64,000 nt of DNA from Hydractinia symbiolongicarpus (GCF_029227915.1 NW_026633880.1:1-64000), one strand, 5' to 3'; numbered from the stretch's first letter, positions 23,001 through 38,100 are shown. The notes: generated from the letters alone by a model not told the origin. Numbers and translations: made by a program.

Positions 23001-25292
23001 TTCTCATTTATCACATTTATTAGGTCACAGTCCACAGTTAGTTCAATTAAGTCCCACAGTCAATCGTTTCATTGTTAAAAGCGATACAACCTAGTAATAT
23101 CAAAAAATATCGCTAAATACATGTTGGTACGAATATGTGACCAAACCGTTGTAACTCAAACGGACTGGCACCGTTACAAAGTCAATGAAATGTAGTTTTT
23201 GAAACTGTCGCTATTTCTTCAGCGCTCGATAACGGCTGGGATTGGTCCCACAGTAAAAAATGACTTATTTATCTAAGTGTTTAAAGAAGTGCTACCACAG
23301 CGCCCAGTGTAATCGCTGAGTTCCGGCAATCATGTCAAATTGAGAAGAATGTTATTTCTTGGAGTCTAATTTTCTCATTTATCACATTTATTAGGTCACA
23401 GTCCAAAGTTAGTTCAATTAAGTCCCACAGTCAATCGTTTCATAGTTAAAAGCGATGCAACTTAGTAATATCAGAAAAATAGCGCTAAATACATGTTGGT
23501 ACGAATAGGTGACCAAACCGTTGTAACACAAACGGACTGACACCGTTAGAAAGTCAATGAAATGTAGTTTTTGAAACTGTCGCTATTTCTTCAGCGCTCG
23601 ATAACGGATAGGATTGGTTCCACAGTAAATGATGACTTATTTCTCCAAATTTTTAAATGAAGCGCTACAACAGCGCCCAGTGTAATCGCTGAGTTCTGGC
23701 AATCACGTCAAATTAAGAAGAATGTTATTTCTTGGAGTCCAATTTTCTCATTTATCACATTTATCAGGTCACAGTCCAAAGTTTGTTCAATTAAGTCCCA
23801 CAATCATTTGTTTCATTGTTAAAAGCGATGCAACCTAGTAATATTAGAAAAATAGCGCTAAATACATGTTGGTACGAGTATGCGACCAAACCGTCGTAAC
23901 TTAAACGGACTGACACCGTTAGAAAGTCAATGAAATGTAGTTTTTGAAACTGTCGCTATTTCTTCAGCGCGCGATAATGACTTATTAATCTAAGTTTTTA
24001 AATGAAGTGCTACCACAGCACCCAGTGTAATCTCTGAGTTTCGGCAATCATGTCAAATTAAGAAGAATGTTATTTCTTGGAGTCCAATTGTCTCCTTTAT
24101 CACAGTTATCAGGTGACAGTCCAAAGTTAGTTCAAATAAGTCCCACAGTCAATCGTTTCATAGTTAAAAGCGATGCAACCTAGTAATATTAGAAAAATAG
24201 CGCTAAATGCATGTTGGTACGAGTATGCGACCAAACCGTCGTAACTTAAACGGACTGAAACCGTTAGAAAGTCAATGAAATGTAGTTTTTGAAACTGTCG
24301 CTATTTCTTCAGCGCGCGATAATGAATTATTAATCTAAGTTTTCAAATGAAGTGCTACCACAGTGCCCAGTGTAATCGCTGAGTTCCGGCAATCATGTCA
24401 AATTGGGAAGAATGTTATTTCTTGGAGTCTAATTTTCTCATTTATCACATTTATTAGGTCACAGTCCAAAGTTAGTTCAATTAAGTCCCACAGTAAATCG
24501 TTTCATAGTTAAAAGCGATGCAACTTAGTAATATCAGAAAAATAACGCTAAATACATGTTGGTACGAATAGGTGACCAAACCGTTGTAACTCAAACGGAC
24601 TGACACCGTTAGAAAGTCAATGAAATGTAGTTTTTGAAACTGTCGCTATTTCTTCAGCGCTCGATAACGGATAGGATTGGTTCCACAGAAAATGATGACT
24701 TATTTATCCAAATTTTTAAATGACGCGCTACAACAGCGCCCAGTGTAATCGCTGAGTTCTGGCAATCATGTCAAATTAAGAAGATTGTTATTTCTTGGAG
24801 TCCAATTGTCTCATTTATCACATTTATCAGGTCACAGTCCAAAGTTTGTTCAATTAAGTCCCACAATCATTTGTTTCATTGTTAAAAGCGATGCAAGCTA
24901 GTAATTTTAAACAAAAATATCGCTAAATACATGTTGGTACGAATATGTGACCCAACCGTTGTAACTCAAACGGACTGACACCGTTAGAAAGTCAATGAAA
25001 TGTAGTTTATGAAACTGTCGATAGTTCTTCAGCGCGCGATAACGTCTAGGATTGGTCCCACAGTAAAACATGACTTATTTATCTAAATTTTTAAATGAAG
25101 CGCTACCACAGCGCCCAGTGTAATCTCTGAGTTTCGGCAATCATGTCAAATTAAGAAGAATGTTATTTCTTGGAGTCCAATTGTCTCCTTTATCACATTT
25201 ATTAGGTGACAGTCCAAAGTTAGTTCAAATAAGTCCCACAGTCAATCGTTTCATAGTTAAAAGCGATGCAACCTAGTAATATTAGAAAAATA

Positions 25293-28200
25293 GCGCTAAA
25301 TACATGTTGGTACGAGTATGCGACCAAACCGTCGTAACTTAAACGGACTGACACCGTTAGAAAGTCAATGAAATGTAGTTTTTGAAACTGTCGCTATTTC
25401 TTCAGCGCGCGATAACGTCTAGGATTGGTCCCACAGTAAAGCATGACTTATTTATCTAAATTTTTAAGTGAAGCGCTACCACAGCGCCCAGTGTAATCGC
25501 TGAGTTTCGGCAATCATGTCAAATTAAGAAGAATGTTCTTTCTTGGAGTCCAATTTTCTCATTTATCACATTTATTAGGTCACAGTCCACAGTTAGTTCA
25601 ATTAAGTCCCACAGTCAATCGTTTCATTGTTAAAAGCGATACAACCTAGTAATATCAAAAAATATCGCTAAATACATGTTGGTACGAATATGTGACCCAA
25701 CCGTTGTAACTGAAACGGACTGGCACCGTTAGAAAGTCAATGAAATGTAGTTTTTGAAACTGTCGCTATTTCTTCAGCGCTCGATAACGGATAGGATTGG
25801 TTCCACAGTAAATGATGACTTATTTATCCAAATTTTTAAATGACGCGCTACAACAGCGCCCAGTGCAATCGCTGAGTCCGGCAATTACGTCAAATTAAGA
25901 AGAATTTTATTTGTTGGAGTCCAGTTGACTCACTTATAGCATTTATAAGGTCACAGTTCAAAATCAGTTCAATTTAGTCCCACAGTCAATCGTTTCACTG
26001 TTAAAAGCGATGTAACTTAGTAATATGAGAAAAATATCGCTAAATACATGTTGGTACGAATATGTGACCCAACCGTTGAAACTTAAACGGACTGACACCG
26101 TTACAAAGTCAGTGAAATGTAGTATTTGAAACTGTCTCTATTTCTTAAGCGCGCGCTAACGGCTAGGATTGGTCCCACAGTAAAAAATGACTGATTAATC
26201 AAGTGTTTAAAGAAGTGCTACCACAGCGCCCAGTGTAATCGCTGAGTTCCGGCAATCATGTCAAATTGAGAAGAATGTTATTTCTTGGAGTCCAATTTTC
26301 TCATTTATCACATTTATTAGGTCACAGTCCACAGTTAGTTCAATTAAGTCCCACAGTCATTCGTTTCATTGTTAAAAGCGATACAACCTAGTAATATCAA
26401 AAAATATCGCTAAATACATGTTGGTACGAATATGTGACCCAACCGTTGTAACTCAAACGGACTGGCACCGTTAGAAAGTCAATGAAATGTAGTTTTTGAA
26501 ACTGTCGCTATTTCTTCAGCGCTCGATAACGGCTGGGATTGGTCCCACAGTAAAAAATGACTTATTTATCTAAGTGTTTAAAGAAGTGCTACCACAGCGC
26601 CCAGTGTAATCGCTGAGTTCCGGCAATCATGTCAAATTGAGAAGAATGTTATTTCTTGGAGTCTAATTTTCTCATTTATCACATTTATTAGGTCACAGTC
26701 CAAAGTTAGTTCAATTAAGTCCCACAGTCAATCGTTTCATAGTTAAAAGCGATGCAACTTAGTAATATCAGAAAAATAGCGCTAAATACATGTTGGTACG
26801 AATAGGTGACCAAACCGTTGTAACTCAAACGGACTGACACCGTTAGAAAGTCAATGAAATGTAGTTTTTGAAACTGTCGCTATTTCTTCAGCGCTCGATA
26901 ACGGATAGGATTGGTTCCACAGTAAATGATGACTTATTTCTCCAAATTTTTAAATGAAGCGCTACAACAGCGCCCAGTGTAATCGCTGAGTTCTGGCAAT
27001 CACGTCAAATTAAGAAGAATGTTATTTCTTGGAGTCCAATTTTCTCATTTATCACATTTATCAGGTCACAGTCCAAAGTTTGTGCAATTTAGTCCCACAA
27101 TCATTTGTTTCATTGTTAAAAGCGATGCAAGCTAGTAATTTTAAACAAAAATATCGCTAAATACATGTTGGTACGAGTATGCGACCAAACCGTCGTAACT
27201 TAAACGGACTGACACCGTTAGAAAGTCAATGAAATGTAGTTTTTGAAACTGTCGCTATTTCTTCAGCGCGCGATAACGTCTAGGATTGGTCCCACAGTAA
27301 AGCATGACTTATTTATCTAAATTTTTAAGTGAAGCGCTACCACAGCGCCCAGTGTAATCGCTGAGTTTCGGCAATCATGTCAAATTAAGAAGAATGTTCT
27401 TTCTTGGAGTCCAATTTTCTTAGTTTTTGAAACTGTCGCTATTTCTTCAGCGCTCGATAACGGATAGGATTGGTTCCACAGTAAATGATGACTTATTTAT
27501 CCAAATTTTTAAATGACGCGCTACAACAGCGCCCAGTGCAATCGCTGAGTCCGGCAATTACGTCAAATTAAGAAGAATTTTATTTGTTGGAGTCCAGTTG
27601 ACTCACTTATAGCATTTATAAGGTCACAGTTTAAAATCAGTTCAATTTAGTCCCACAGTCAATCGTTTCACTGTTAAAAGCGATGTAACTTAGTAATATG
27701 AGAAAAATATCGCTAAATACATGTTGGTACGAGTATGTGACCCAACCGTTGAAACTTAAACGGACTGACACCGTTACAAAGTCAGTGAAATGTAGTATTT
27801 GAAACTGTCTCTATTTCTTAAGCGCGCGCTAACGGCTAGGATTGGTCCCACAGTAAAAAATGACTGATTAATCAAGTGTTTAAAGAAGTGCTACCACAGC
27901 GCCCAGTGTAATCGCTGAGTTCCGGCAATCATGTCAATTTGAGAAGAATGTTATTTCTTGGAGTCCAATTTTCTCATTTATCACATTTATTAGGTCACAG
28001 TCCACAGTTAGTTCAATTAAGTCCCACAGTCAATCGTTTCATTGTTAAAAGCGATACAACCTAGTAATATCAAAAAATATCGCTAAATACATGTTGGTAC
28101 GAATATGTGACCCAACCGTTGTAACTCAAACGGACTGGCAGCGTTAGAAAGTCAATGAAGTGTAGTTTTTCAAACTGTCGCTATTTCTTCAGCGCGCGAT

Positions 28201-28835
28201 AACGGCTGGGATTGGTCCCACAGTAAAAAATGACTTATTTATCTAAGTGTTTAAAGAAGTGCTACCACAGCGCCCAGTGTAATCGCTGAGTTCCGGCAAT
28301 CATGTCAAATTGAGAAGAATGTTATTTCTTGGAGTCCAATTTTCTCATTTATCACATTTATTAGGTCACAGTCCACAGTTAGTTCAATTAAGTCCCACAG
28401 TCAATCGTTTCATTGTTAAAAGCGATACAACCTAGTAATATCAAAAAATATCGCTAAATACATGTTGGTACGAATATGTGACCCAACCGTTGTAACTCAA
28501 ACGGACTGGCACCGTTAGAAAGTCAATGAAATGTAGTTTTTGAAACTGTCGCTATTTCTTCAGCGCGCGATAACGGCTGGGATTGGTCCCACAGTAAAAA
28601 ATGACTTATTTATCTAAGTGTTAAAGAAGTGCTACCACAGCGCCCAGTGTAATCGCTGAGTTCCGGCAATCATGTCAAATTGAGAAGAATGTTATTTCTT
28701 GGAGTCCAATTTTCTCATTTATCACATTTATCAGGTCACAGTCCAAAGTTTGTGCAATTTAGTCCCACAATCATTTGTTTCATTGTTAAAAGCGATGCAA
28801 GCTAGTAATTTTAAACAAAAATATCGCTAAATACA
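25293..28835 (+). repeat. Five-monomer duplication with an internal 188-bp loss in copy 2
   Basis: Sequence from about 25,293 recurs from about 27,154 at an offset of 1,861 bp (five units). It shares the rare ATGTTCTTTCTTGG and TTTTTAAGTGAAGC variants. After 27,420 the offset drops to 1,673, for example GACTGATTAATCAAG at 26189 and 27862, and TTTGTGCAATTTAG near 27,08x and 28,75x. Copy 2 therefore lost 188 bp. Some internal monomers differ between copies, so later exchange has blurred the block. Confidence 0.75.
27411..27430 (+). repeat. Truncated monomer, 188-bp internal deletion junction
   Basis: CCAATTTTCT (ending at 27,420) runs straight into TAGTTTTTGAAAC. In the intact copy these lie at 25,559 and 25,748, with 188 bp between. 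The missing part holds the second GTCCCACAGT, the TACATGTTGGTACGA block and the AACGG-CCGTT inverted repeat. Only a T is shared at the join. This is the most shortened monomer I found. Confidence 0.85.
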
Positions 28836-29110
28836 TGTTGGTACGAATATGTGACCCAACCGTTGTAACTCAAACGGACTGACACCGTTAGAAAGTCAAT
28901 GAAATGTAGTTTATGAAACTGTCGATAGTTCTTCAGCGCGCGATAACGTCTAGGATTGGTCCCACAGTAAAGCATGACTTATTTATCTAAATTTTTAAGT
29001 GAAGCGCTACCACAGCGCCCAGTGTAATCGCTGAGTTTCGGCAATCATGTCAAATTAAGAAGAATGTTATTTCTTGGAGTCCAATTGTCTCCTTTATCAC
29101 ATTTATCAGA

Positions 29111-32100
29111 TGACAGTCCAAAGTTAGTTCAAATAAGTCCCACAGTCAATCGTTTCATAGTTAAAAGCGATGCAACCTAGTAATATTAGAAAAATAGCGC
29201 TAAATACATGTTGGTACGAGTATGCGACCAAACCGTCGTAACTTAAACGGACTGACACCGTTAGAAAGTCAATGAAATGTAGTTTTTGAAACTGTCGCTA
29301 TTTCTTCAGCGCGCGATAATGACTTATTTATCTAAGTGTTTAAAGAAGTGCTACCACAGCGCCCAGTGTAATCGCTGAGTTCCGGCAATCATGTCAAATT
29401 GAGAAGAATGTTATTTCTTGGAGTCCAATTTTCTCATTTATCACATTTATTAGGTCACAGTCCACAGTTAGTTTAATTAAGTCCCACAGTCAATCGTTTC
29501 ATTGTTAAAAGCGATACAACCTAGTAATATCAAAAAATATCGCTAAATACATGTTGGTACGAATATGTGACCCAACCGTTGTAACTCAAACGGACTGGCA
29601 CCGTTAGAAAGTCAATGAAATGTAGTTTTTGAAACTGTCGCTATTTCTTCAGCGCGGGATAACGGCTGGGATTGGTCCCACAGTAAAAAATGACTTATTT
29701 ATCTAAGTGTTTAAAGAAGTGCTACCACAGCGCCCAGTGTAATCGCTGAGTTCCGGCAATCATATCAAATTGAGAAGAATGTTATTTCTTGGAGTCTAAT
29801 TTTCTCATTTATCACATTTATTAGGTCACAGTCCAAAGTTAGTTCAAATAAGTCCCACAGTCAATCGTTTCATAGTTAAAAGCGATGCAACTTAGTAATA
29901 TCAGAAAAATAGCGCTAAATACATGTTGGTACGAATAGGTGACCAAACCGTTGTAACTCAAACGGACTGACACCGTTAGAAAGTCAATGAAATGTAGTTT
30001 TTGAAACTGTCGCTATTTCTTCAGCGCTCGATAACGGATAGGATTGGTTCCACAGTAAATGATGACTTATTTCTCCAAATTTTTAAATGAAGCGCTACAA
30101 CAGCGCCCAGTGTAATCGCTGAGTTCTGGCAATCACGTCAAATTAAGAAGAATGTTATTTCTTGGAGTCCAATTTTCTCATTTATCACATTTATCAGGTC
30201 ACAGTCCAAAGTTTGTGCAATTAAGTCCCACAATCATTTGTTTCATTGTTAAAAGCGATGCAAGCTAGTAATTTTAAACAAAAATATCGCTAAATACATG
30301 TTGGTACGAATATGTGACCCAACCGTTGTAACTCAAACGGACTGACACCGTTAGAAAGTCAATGAAATGTAGTTTATGAAACTGTCGATAGTTCTTCAGC
30401 GCGCGATAACGTCTAGGATTGGTCCCACAGTAAAGCATGACTTATTTATCTAAATTTTTAAGTGAAGCGCTACCACAGCGCCCAGTGTAATCGCTGAGTT
30501 TCGGCAATCATGTCAAATTAAGAAGAATGTTATTTCTTGGAGTCCAATTGTCTCCTTTATCACATTTATCAGGTGACAGTCCAAAGTTAGTTCAAATAAG
30601 TCCCACAGTCAATCGTTTCATAGTTAAAAGCGATGCAACCTAGTAATATTAGAAAAATAGCGCTAAATACATGTTGGTACGAGTATGCGACCAAACCGTC
30701 GTAACTTAAACGGACTGACACCGTTAGAAAGTCAATGAAATGTAGTTTTTGAAACTGTCGCTATTTCTTCAGCGCGCGATAATGACTTATTAATCTAAGT
30801 TTTTAAATGAAGTGCTACCACAGCGCCCAGTGTAATCGTTGAGTTCCGGCAATCATGTCAAATTGAGAAGAATGTTATTTCTTGGAGTCCAATTTTCTCA
30901 TTTATTACATTTATTAGGTCACAGTCCAAAGTTATTTCAACTAAGTCCCACAGTCAATCGTTTCACTGTTAAAAGCGATTTAACTTAGTAATATGAGAAA
31001 AATATCGCAAAATACATGTTGGTACGAATATGTGACCCAACCGCTGAAACTCAAACGGACTGACACCGTTACAAAGTCAGTGAAATGTAGTATTTGAAAC
31101 TGTCTCTATTTTTTAAGCGCGCGCTAACGGCTAGGATTGGTCCCACAGTAAAAAATGACTTATTAATCTAAGTGTTTAAAGAAGTGCTACCACAGCGCCC
31201 AGTGTAATCGCTGAGTTCCGGCAATCATGTCAAATTGAGAAGAATGTTACTTCTTGGAGTCCAATTTTCTCATTGATCACATTTATTAGGTCACAGTCCA
31301 AAGTTAGTTCAATTAAGTCCCACAGTCAATCGTTTCATAGTTAAAAGCGATGCAACTTAGTAATATCAGAGAAAGAGCGCTAAATACATGTTGGTACGAA
31401 TAGGTGACCAAACCGTTGTAACTCAAACGGACTGACACCGTTAGAAAGTCAATGAAATGTAGTTTTTGAAACTGTCGTTATTTCTTCACCGCTCGATAAC
31501 AGATAGGATTGGTTCCACAGTAAATGATGACTTATTTATCCAAATTTTTAAATGACGCGCTACAACAGCGCCCAGTGTAATCGCTGAGTTCTGGCAATCA
31601 CGTCAAATTAAGAAGAATGTTATTTCTTGGAGTCCAGTTGTCTCCTTTATCACATTTATCAGGTGACAGTCCAAAGTTAGTTCAAATAAGTCCCACAGTC
31701 AATCATTTCATAGTTAAAAGCGATGCAACCTAGTAATATTAGAAAAATAGCGCTAAATACATGTTGGTACGAGTATGCGACCAAACCGTCGTAACTTAAA
31801 CGGACTGACACCGTTAGAAAGTCAATGAAATGTAGTTTTTGAAACTGTCGCTATTTCTTTAGCGCGCGATAATGACTTATTAATCTAAGTTTTTAAATGA
31901 AGTGCTACCACAGCGCCCAGTGTAATCTCTGAGTTTCGGCAATCATGTCAAATTAAGAAGAATGTTATTTCTTGGAGTCCAATTGTCTCCTTTATCACAG
32001 TTATCAGGTGACAGTCCAAAGTTAGTTCAAATAAGTCCCACAGTCAATCGTTTCATAGTTAAAAGCGATGCAACCTAGTAATATTAGAAAAATAGCGCTA

Positions 32101-35100
32101 AATACATGTTGGTACGAGTATGCGACCAAACCGTCGTAACTTAAACGGACTGACACCGTTAGAAAGTCAATGAAATGTAGTTTTTGAAACTGTCGCTATT
32201 TCTTCAGCGCGCGATAATGACTTATTTATCTAAGTGTTTAAAGAAGTGCTACCACAGCGCCCAGTGTAATCGCTGAGTTCCGGCAATCATGTCAAATTGA
32301 GAAGAATGTTATTTCTTGGAGTCCAATTTTCTCATTTATCACATTTATTAGGTCACAGTCCACAGTTAGTTTAATTAAGTCCCACAGTCAATCGTTTCAT
32401 TGTTAAAAGCGATACAACCTAGTAATATCAAAAAATATCGCTAAATACATGTTGGTACGAATATGTGACCCAACCGTTGTAACTCAAACGGACTGGCACC
32501 GTTAGAAAGTCAATGAAATGTAGTTTTTGAAACTGTCGCTATTTCTTCAGCGCGGGATAACGGCTGGGATTGGTCCCACAGTAAAAAATGACTTATTTAT
32601 CTAAGTGTTTAAAGAAGTGCTACCACAGCGCCCAGTGTAATCGCTGAGTTCCGGCAATCATATCAAATTGAGAAGAATGTTATTTCTTGGAGTCTAATTT
32701 TCTCATTTATCACATTTATTAGGTCACAGTCCAAAGTTAGTTCAAATAAGTCCCACAGTCAATCGTTTCATAGTTAAAAGCGATGCAACTTAGTAATATC
32801 AGAAAAATAGCGCTAAATACATGTTGGTACGAATAGGTGACCAAACCGTTGTAACTCAAACGGACTGACACCGTTAGAAAGTCAATGAAATGTAGTTTTT
32901 GAAACTGTCGCTATTTCTTCAGCGCTCGATAACGGATAGGATTGGTTCCACAGTAAATGATGACTTATTTCTCCAAATTTTTAAATGAAGCGCTACAACA
33001 GCGCCCAGTGTAATCGCTGAGTTCTGGCAATCACGTCAAATTAAGAAGAATGTTATTTCTTGGAGTCCAATTTTCTCATTTATCACATTTATCAGGTCAC
33101 AGTCCAAAGTTTGTGCAATTAAGTCCCACAATCATTTGTTTCATTGTTAAAAGCGATGCAAGCTAGTAATTTTAAACAAAAATATCGCTAAATACATGTT
33201 GGTACGAATATGTGACCCAACCGTTGTAACTCAAACGGACTGACACCGTTAGAAAGTCAATGAAATGTAGTTTATGAAACTGTCGATAGTTCTTCAGCGC
33301 GCGATAACGTCTAGGATTGGTCCCACAGTAAAGCATGACTTATTTATCTAAATTTTTAAGTGAAGCGCTACCACAGCGCCCAGTGTAATCGCTGAGTTTC
33401 GGCAATCATGTCAAATTAAGAAGAATGTTATTTCTTGGAGTCCAATTGTCTCCTTTATCACATTTATCAGGTGACAGTCCAAAGTTAGTTCAAATAAGTC
33501 CCACAGTCAATCGTTTCATAGTTAAAAGCGATGCAACCTAGTAATATTAGAAAAATAGCGCTAAATACATGTTGGTACGAGTATGCGACCAAACCGTCGT
33601 AACTTAAACGGACTGACACCGTTAGAAAGTCAATGAAATGTAGTTTTTGAAACTGTCGCTATTTCTTCAGCGCGCGATAATGACTTATTAATCTAAGTTT
33701 TTAAATGAAGTGCTACCACAGCGCCCAGTGTAATCGTTGAGTTCCGGCAATCATGTCAAATTGAGAAGAATGTTATTTCTTGGAGTCCAATTTTCTCATT
33801 TATTACATTTATTAGGTCACAGTCCAAAGTTATTTCAACTAAGTCCCACAGTCAATCGTTTCACTGTTAAAAGCGATTTAACTTAGTAATATGAGAAAAA
33901 TATCGCAAAATACATGTTGGTACGAATATGTGACCCAACCGCTGAAACTCAAACGGACTGACACCGTTACAAAGTCAGTGAAATGTAGTATTTGAAACTG
34001 TCTCTATTTTTTAAGCGCGCGCTAACGGCTAGGATTGGTCCCACAGTAAAAAATGACTTATTAATCTAAGTGTTTAAAGAAGTGCTACCACAGCGCCCAG
34101 TGTAATCGCTGAGTTCCGGCAATCATGTCAAATTGAGAAGAATGTTACTTCTTGGAGTCCAATTTTCTCATTGATCACATTTATTAGGTCACAGTCCAAA
34201 GTTAGTTCAATTAAGTCTCACAGTCAATCGTTTCATAGTTAAAAGCGATGCAACTTAGTAATATCAGAGAAAGAGCGCTAAATACATGTTGGTACGAATA
34301 GGTGACCAAACCGTTGTAACTCAAACGGACTGACACCGTTAGAAAGTCAATGAAATGTAGTTTTTGAAACTGTCGTTATTTCTTCACCGCTCGATAACAG
34401 ATAGGATTGGTTCCACAGTAAATGATGACTTATTTATCCAAATTTTTAAATGACGCGCTACAACAGCGCCCAGTGTAATCGCTGAGTTCTGGCAATCACG
34501 TCAAATTAAGAAGAATGTTATTTCTTGGAGTCCAGTTGTCTCCTTTATCACATTTATCAGGTGACAGTCCAAAGTTAGTTCAAATAAGTCCCACAGTCAA
34601 TCATTTCATAGTTAAAAGCGATGCAACCTAGTAATATTAGAAAAATAGCGCTAAATACATGTTGGTACGAGTATGCGACCAAACCGTCGTAACTTAAACG
34701 GACTGACACCGTTAGAAAGTCAATGAAATGTAGTTTTTGAAACTGTCGCTATTTCTTTAGCGCGCGATAATGACTTATTAATCTAAGTTTTTAAATGAAG
34801 TGCTACCACAGCGCCCAGTGTAATCTCTGAGTTTCGGCAATCATGTCAAATTAAGAAGAATGTTATTTCTTGGAGTCCAATTGTCTCCTTTATCACAGTT
34901 ATCAGGTGACAGTCCAAAGTTAGTTCAAATAAGTCCCACAGTCAATCGTTTCATAGTTAAAAGCGATGCAACCTAGTAATATTAGAAAAATAGCGCTAAA
35001 TACATGTTGGTACGAGTATGCGACCAAGCCGTCGTAACTTAAACGGACTGACACCGTTAGAAAGTCAATGAAATGTAGTTTTTGAAACTGTCGCTATTTC

Positions 35101-35107
35101 TTCAGCG
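29111..35107 (+). repeat. Tandem duplication of a 2,898-bp block, about 2.07 copies
   Basis: Copies at 29,111-32,008 and 32,009-34,906, then a partial third to about 35,107. Each copy spans eight monomers, including three of the 345-bp form (breaks near 29,317, 30,779 and 31,870). Rare shared variants include GTTTAATTAAG (29,471/32,369), GCGCGGGATAACGG (29,655/32,553), AATCGTTGAG (30,835/33,733), GTTATTTCAAC, TTCACCGCTCG and AATCATTTCATA. Reading the two full copies I found one difference (C at 31,320, T at 34,218). This is a very recent duplication, or a repeat-resolution error. Confidence 0.9.
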
Positions 35108-38100
35108 CGATAATGACTTATTAATCTAAGTTTTCAAATGAAGTGCTACCACAGCGCCCAGTGTAATCGCTGAGTTCCGGCAATCATGTCAAATTGAGAA
35201 GAATGTTATTTCTTGGAGTCTAATTTTCTCATTTATCACATTTATTAGGTCACAGTCCAAAGTTAGTTCAATTAAGTCCCACAGTAAATCGTTTCATAGT
35301 TAAAAGCGATGCAACTTAGTAATATCAGAAAAATAACGCTAAATACATGTTGGTACGAATAGGTGACCAAACCGTTGTAACTCAAACGGACTGACACCGT
35401 TAGAAAGTCAATGAAATGTAGTTTTTGAAACTGTCGCTATTTCTTCAGCGCTCGATAACGGATAGGATTGGTTCCACAGTAAATGATGACTTATTTATCC
35501 AAATTTTTAAATGACGCGCTACAACAGCGCCCAGTGTAATCGCTGAGTTCTGGCAATCACGTCAAATTAAGAAGAATGTTATTTCTTGGAGTCCAATTGT
35601 CTCATTTATCACATTTATCAGGTCACAGTCCAAAGTTTGTTCAATTAAGTCCCACAATCATTTGTTTCATTGTTAAAAGCGATGCAAGCTAGTAATTTTA
35701 AACAAAAATATCGCTAAATACATGTTGGTACGAATATGTGACCCAACCGTTGTAACTCAAACGGACTGACACCGTTAGAAAGTCAATGAAATGCAGTTTA
35801 TGAAACTGTCGATAGTTCTTCAGCGCGCGATAACGTCTAGGATTGGTCCCACAGTAAAGCATGACTTATTTATCTAAATTTTTAAATGAAGCGCTACCAC
35901 AGCGCCCAGTGTAACCTCTGAGTTTCGGCAATCATGTCAAATTAAGAAGAATGTTATTTCTTGGAGTCCAATTGTCTCCTTTATCACATTTATCAGGTGA
36001 CAGTCCAAAGTTTGTTCAAATAAGTCCCACAGTCAATCGTTTCATAGTTAAAAGCGATGCAACCTAGTAATATTAGAAAAATAGCGCTAAATACATGTTG
36101 GTACGAGTATGCGACCAAACCGTCGTAACTTAAACGGACTGACACCGTTAGAAAGTCAATGAAATGTAGTTTTTGAAACTGTCGCTATTTCTTCAGCGCG
36201 CGATAATGACTTATTAATCTAAGTTTTCAAATGAAGTGCTACCACAGCGCCCAGTGTAATCGCTGAGTTCCGGCAATCATGTCAAATTGAGAAGAATGTT
36301 ATTTCTTGGAGTCCAATTTTCTCATTTATCACATTTATTAGGTCACAGTCCAAAGTTAGTTCAACTAAGTCCAACAGTCAATCGTTTCATTGTTAAAAGC
36401 GATGCAACCTAGTAATATCAAAAAAAATATCGCTAAATACATGTTGGTACGAATATGTGACACAACCGTTGTAACTCAAACGGACTGACACCATTAGAAA
36501 GTCAATAAAATATAGTTTTTGAAACTGTCGCTATTTCTTCAGCGCGCGATAAAGGCTGGGATTGGTCCCACAGTAAAAAATGACTTATTTATCTAAGTGT
36601 TTAAAGAAGTGCTACCACAGCGCCCAGTGTAATCGCTGAGTTCCGGCAATCATGTCAAATTGAGAAGAATGTTATTTCTTGGAGTCTAATTTTCTCATTT
36701 ATCACATTTATTAGGTCACAGTCCAAAGTTAGTTCAATTAAGTCCCACAGTAAATCGTTTCATAGTTAAAAGCGATGCAACTTAGTAATATCAGAAAAAT
36801 AACGCTAAAGACATGTTGGTACGAATAGGTGACCAAACCGTTGTAACTGAAACGGACTGACACCGTTAGAAAGTCAATGAAATGTAGTTTTTGAAACTGT
36901 CGCTATTTCTTCAGCGCTCGATAACGGATAGGATTGGTTCCACAGTAAATGATGACTTATTTATCCAAATTTTTAAATGAATCGCTACAACAGCGCCCAG
37001 TGTTATCGCTGAGTTCTGGCAATCACGTCAAATTAAGAAGAATGTTATTTCTTGGAGTCCAATTGTCTCATTTATCACATTTATCAGGTCACAGTCCAAA
37101 GTTTGTTCAATTAAGTCCCACAATCATTTGTTTCATTGTTAAAAGCGATGCAGGCTAGTAATTTTAAACAAAAATATCGCTAAATACATGTTGGTACGAA
37201 TATGTGACCCAACCGTTGTAACTCAAACGGACTGACACCGTTAGAAAGTCAATAAAATGTAGTTTATGAAACTGTCGATAGTTCTTCAGCGCGCGATAAC
37301 GTCTAGGATTGGTCCCACAGTAAAACATGACTTATTTATCTAAATTTTTAAATGAAGCGCTACCACAGCGCCCAGTGCAATCGCTGAGTTTCGGCAATCA
37401 TGTCAAATTAAGAAGAATGTTATTTCTTGGAGTCCAATTGTCTCCTTTATCACATTTATCAGGTGACAGTCCAAAGTTAGTTCAAATAAGTCCCACAGTC
37501 AATCGTTTCATAGTTAAAAGCAATGCAACCTAGTAGTATTAGAAAAATAGCGCTAAATACATGTTGGTACGAGTATGCGACCAAACCGTCGCAACTCAAG
37601 CGGACTGACACCGTTAGAAAGTCAATGAAATGTAGTTTTTGAAACTGCCGCCAATTCTTCAGCGCGCGATAATGACTTATTAATCTAAGTTTTTAAATGA
37701 AGTGCTACCACAGCGCCCAGTGTAATCGCTGAGTTCCGGCAATCATGTCAAATTGAGAAGAATGTTATTTCTTGGAGTCCAATTGTCTCATTTATCACAT
37801 TTATCAGGTCACAGTCCAAAGTTAGTTCAATTAAGTCCCACAGTCAATCGTTTCATTGTTAAAAGCGATGCAACCTAGTAATATCAAAAAATTATCGCTA
37901 AATACATGCTGGTACGAATATGTGACGCCACCGTTGAAACCCAAACGGACTGACACCGTTAGAAAGTCAATAAAATGTAGTTTTTGAAACTGTCGCTATT
38001 TCTTCAGCGCGCAATAACGGCTAGGATTGGTCCCACAGTGGAAAAATGACTGATTTATTTAAACTTTTAAATGAAGCGCTACCACAGCGCCCAGTGCAAT

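Noticed and set aside
36949-37533. Two similar 68-69 codon forward frames in adjacent monomers
   Set aside because: They are chance stop-free copies of the same satellite stretch. Most other monomers have stops in this frame and nothing resembles a protein family.
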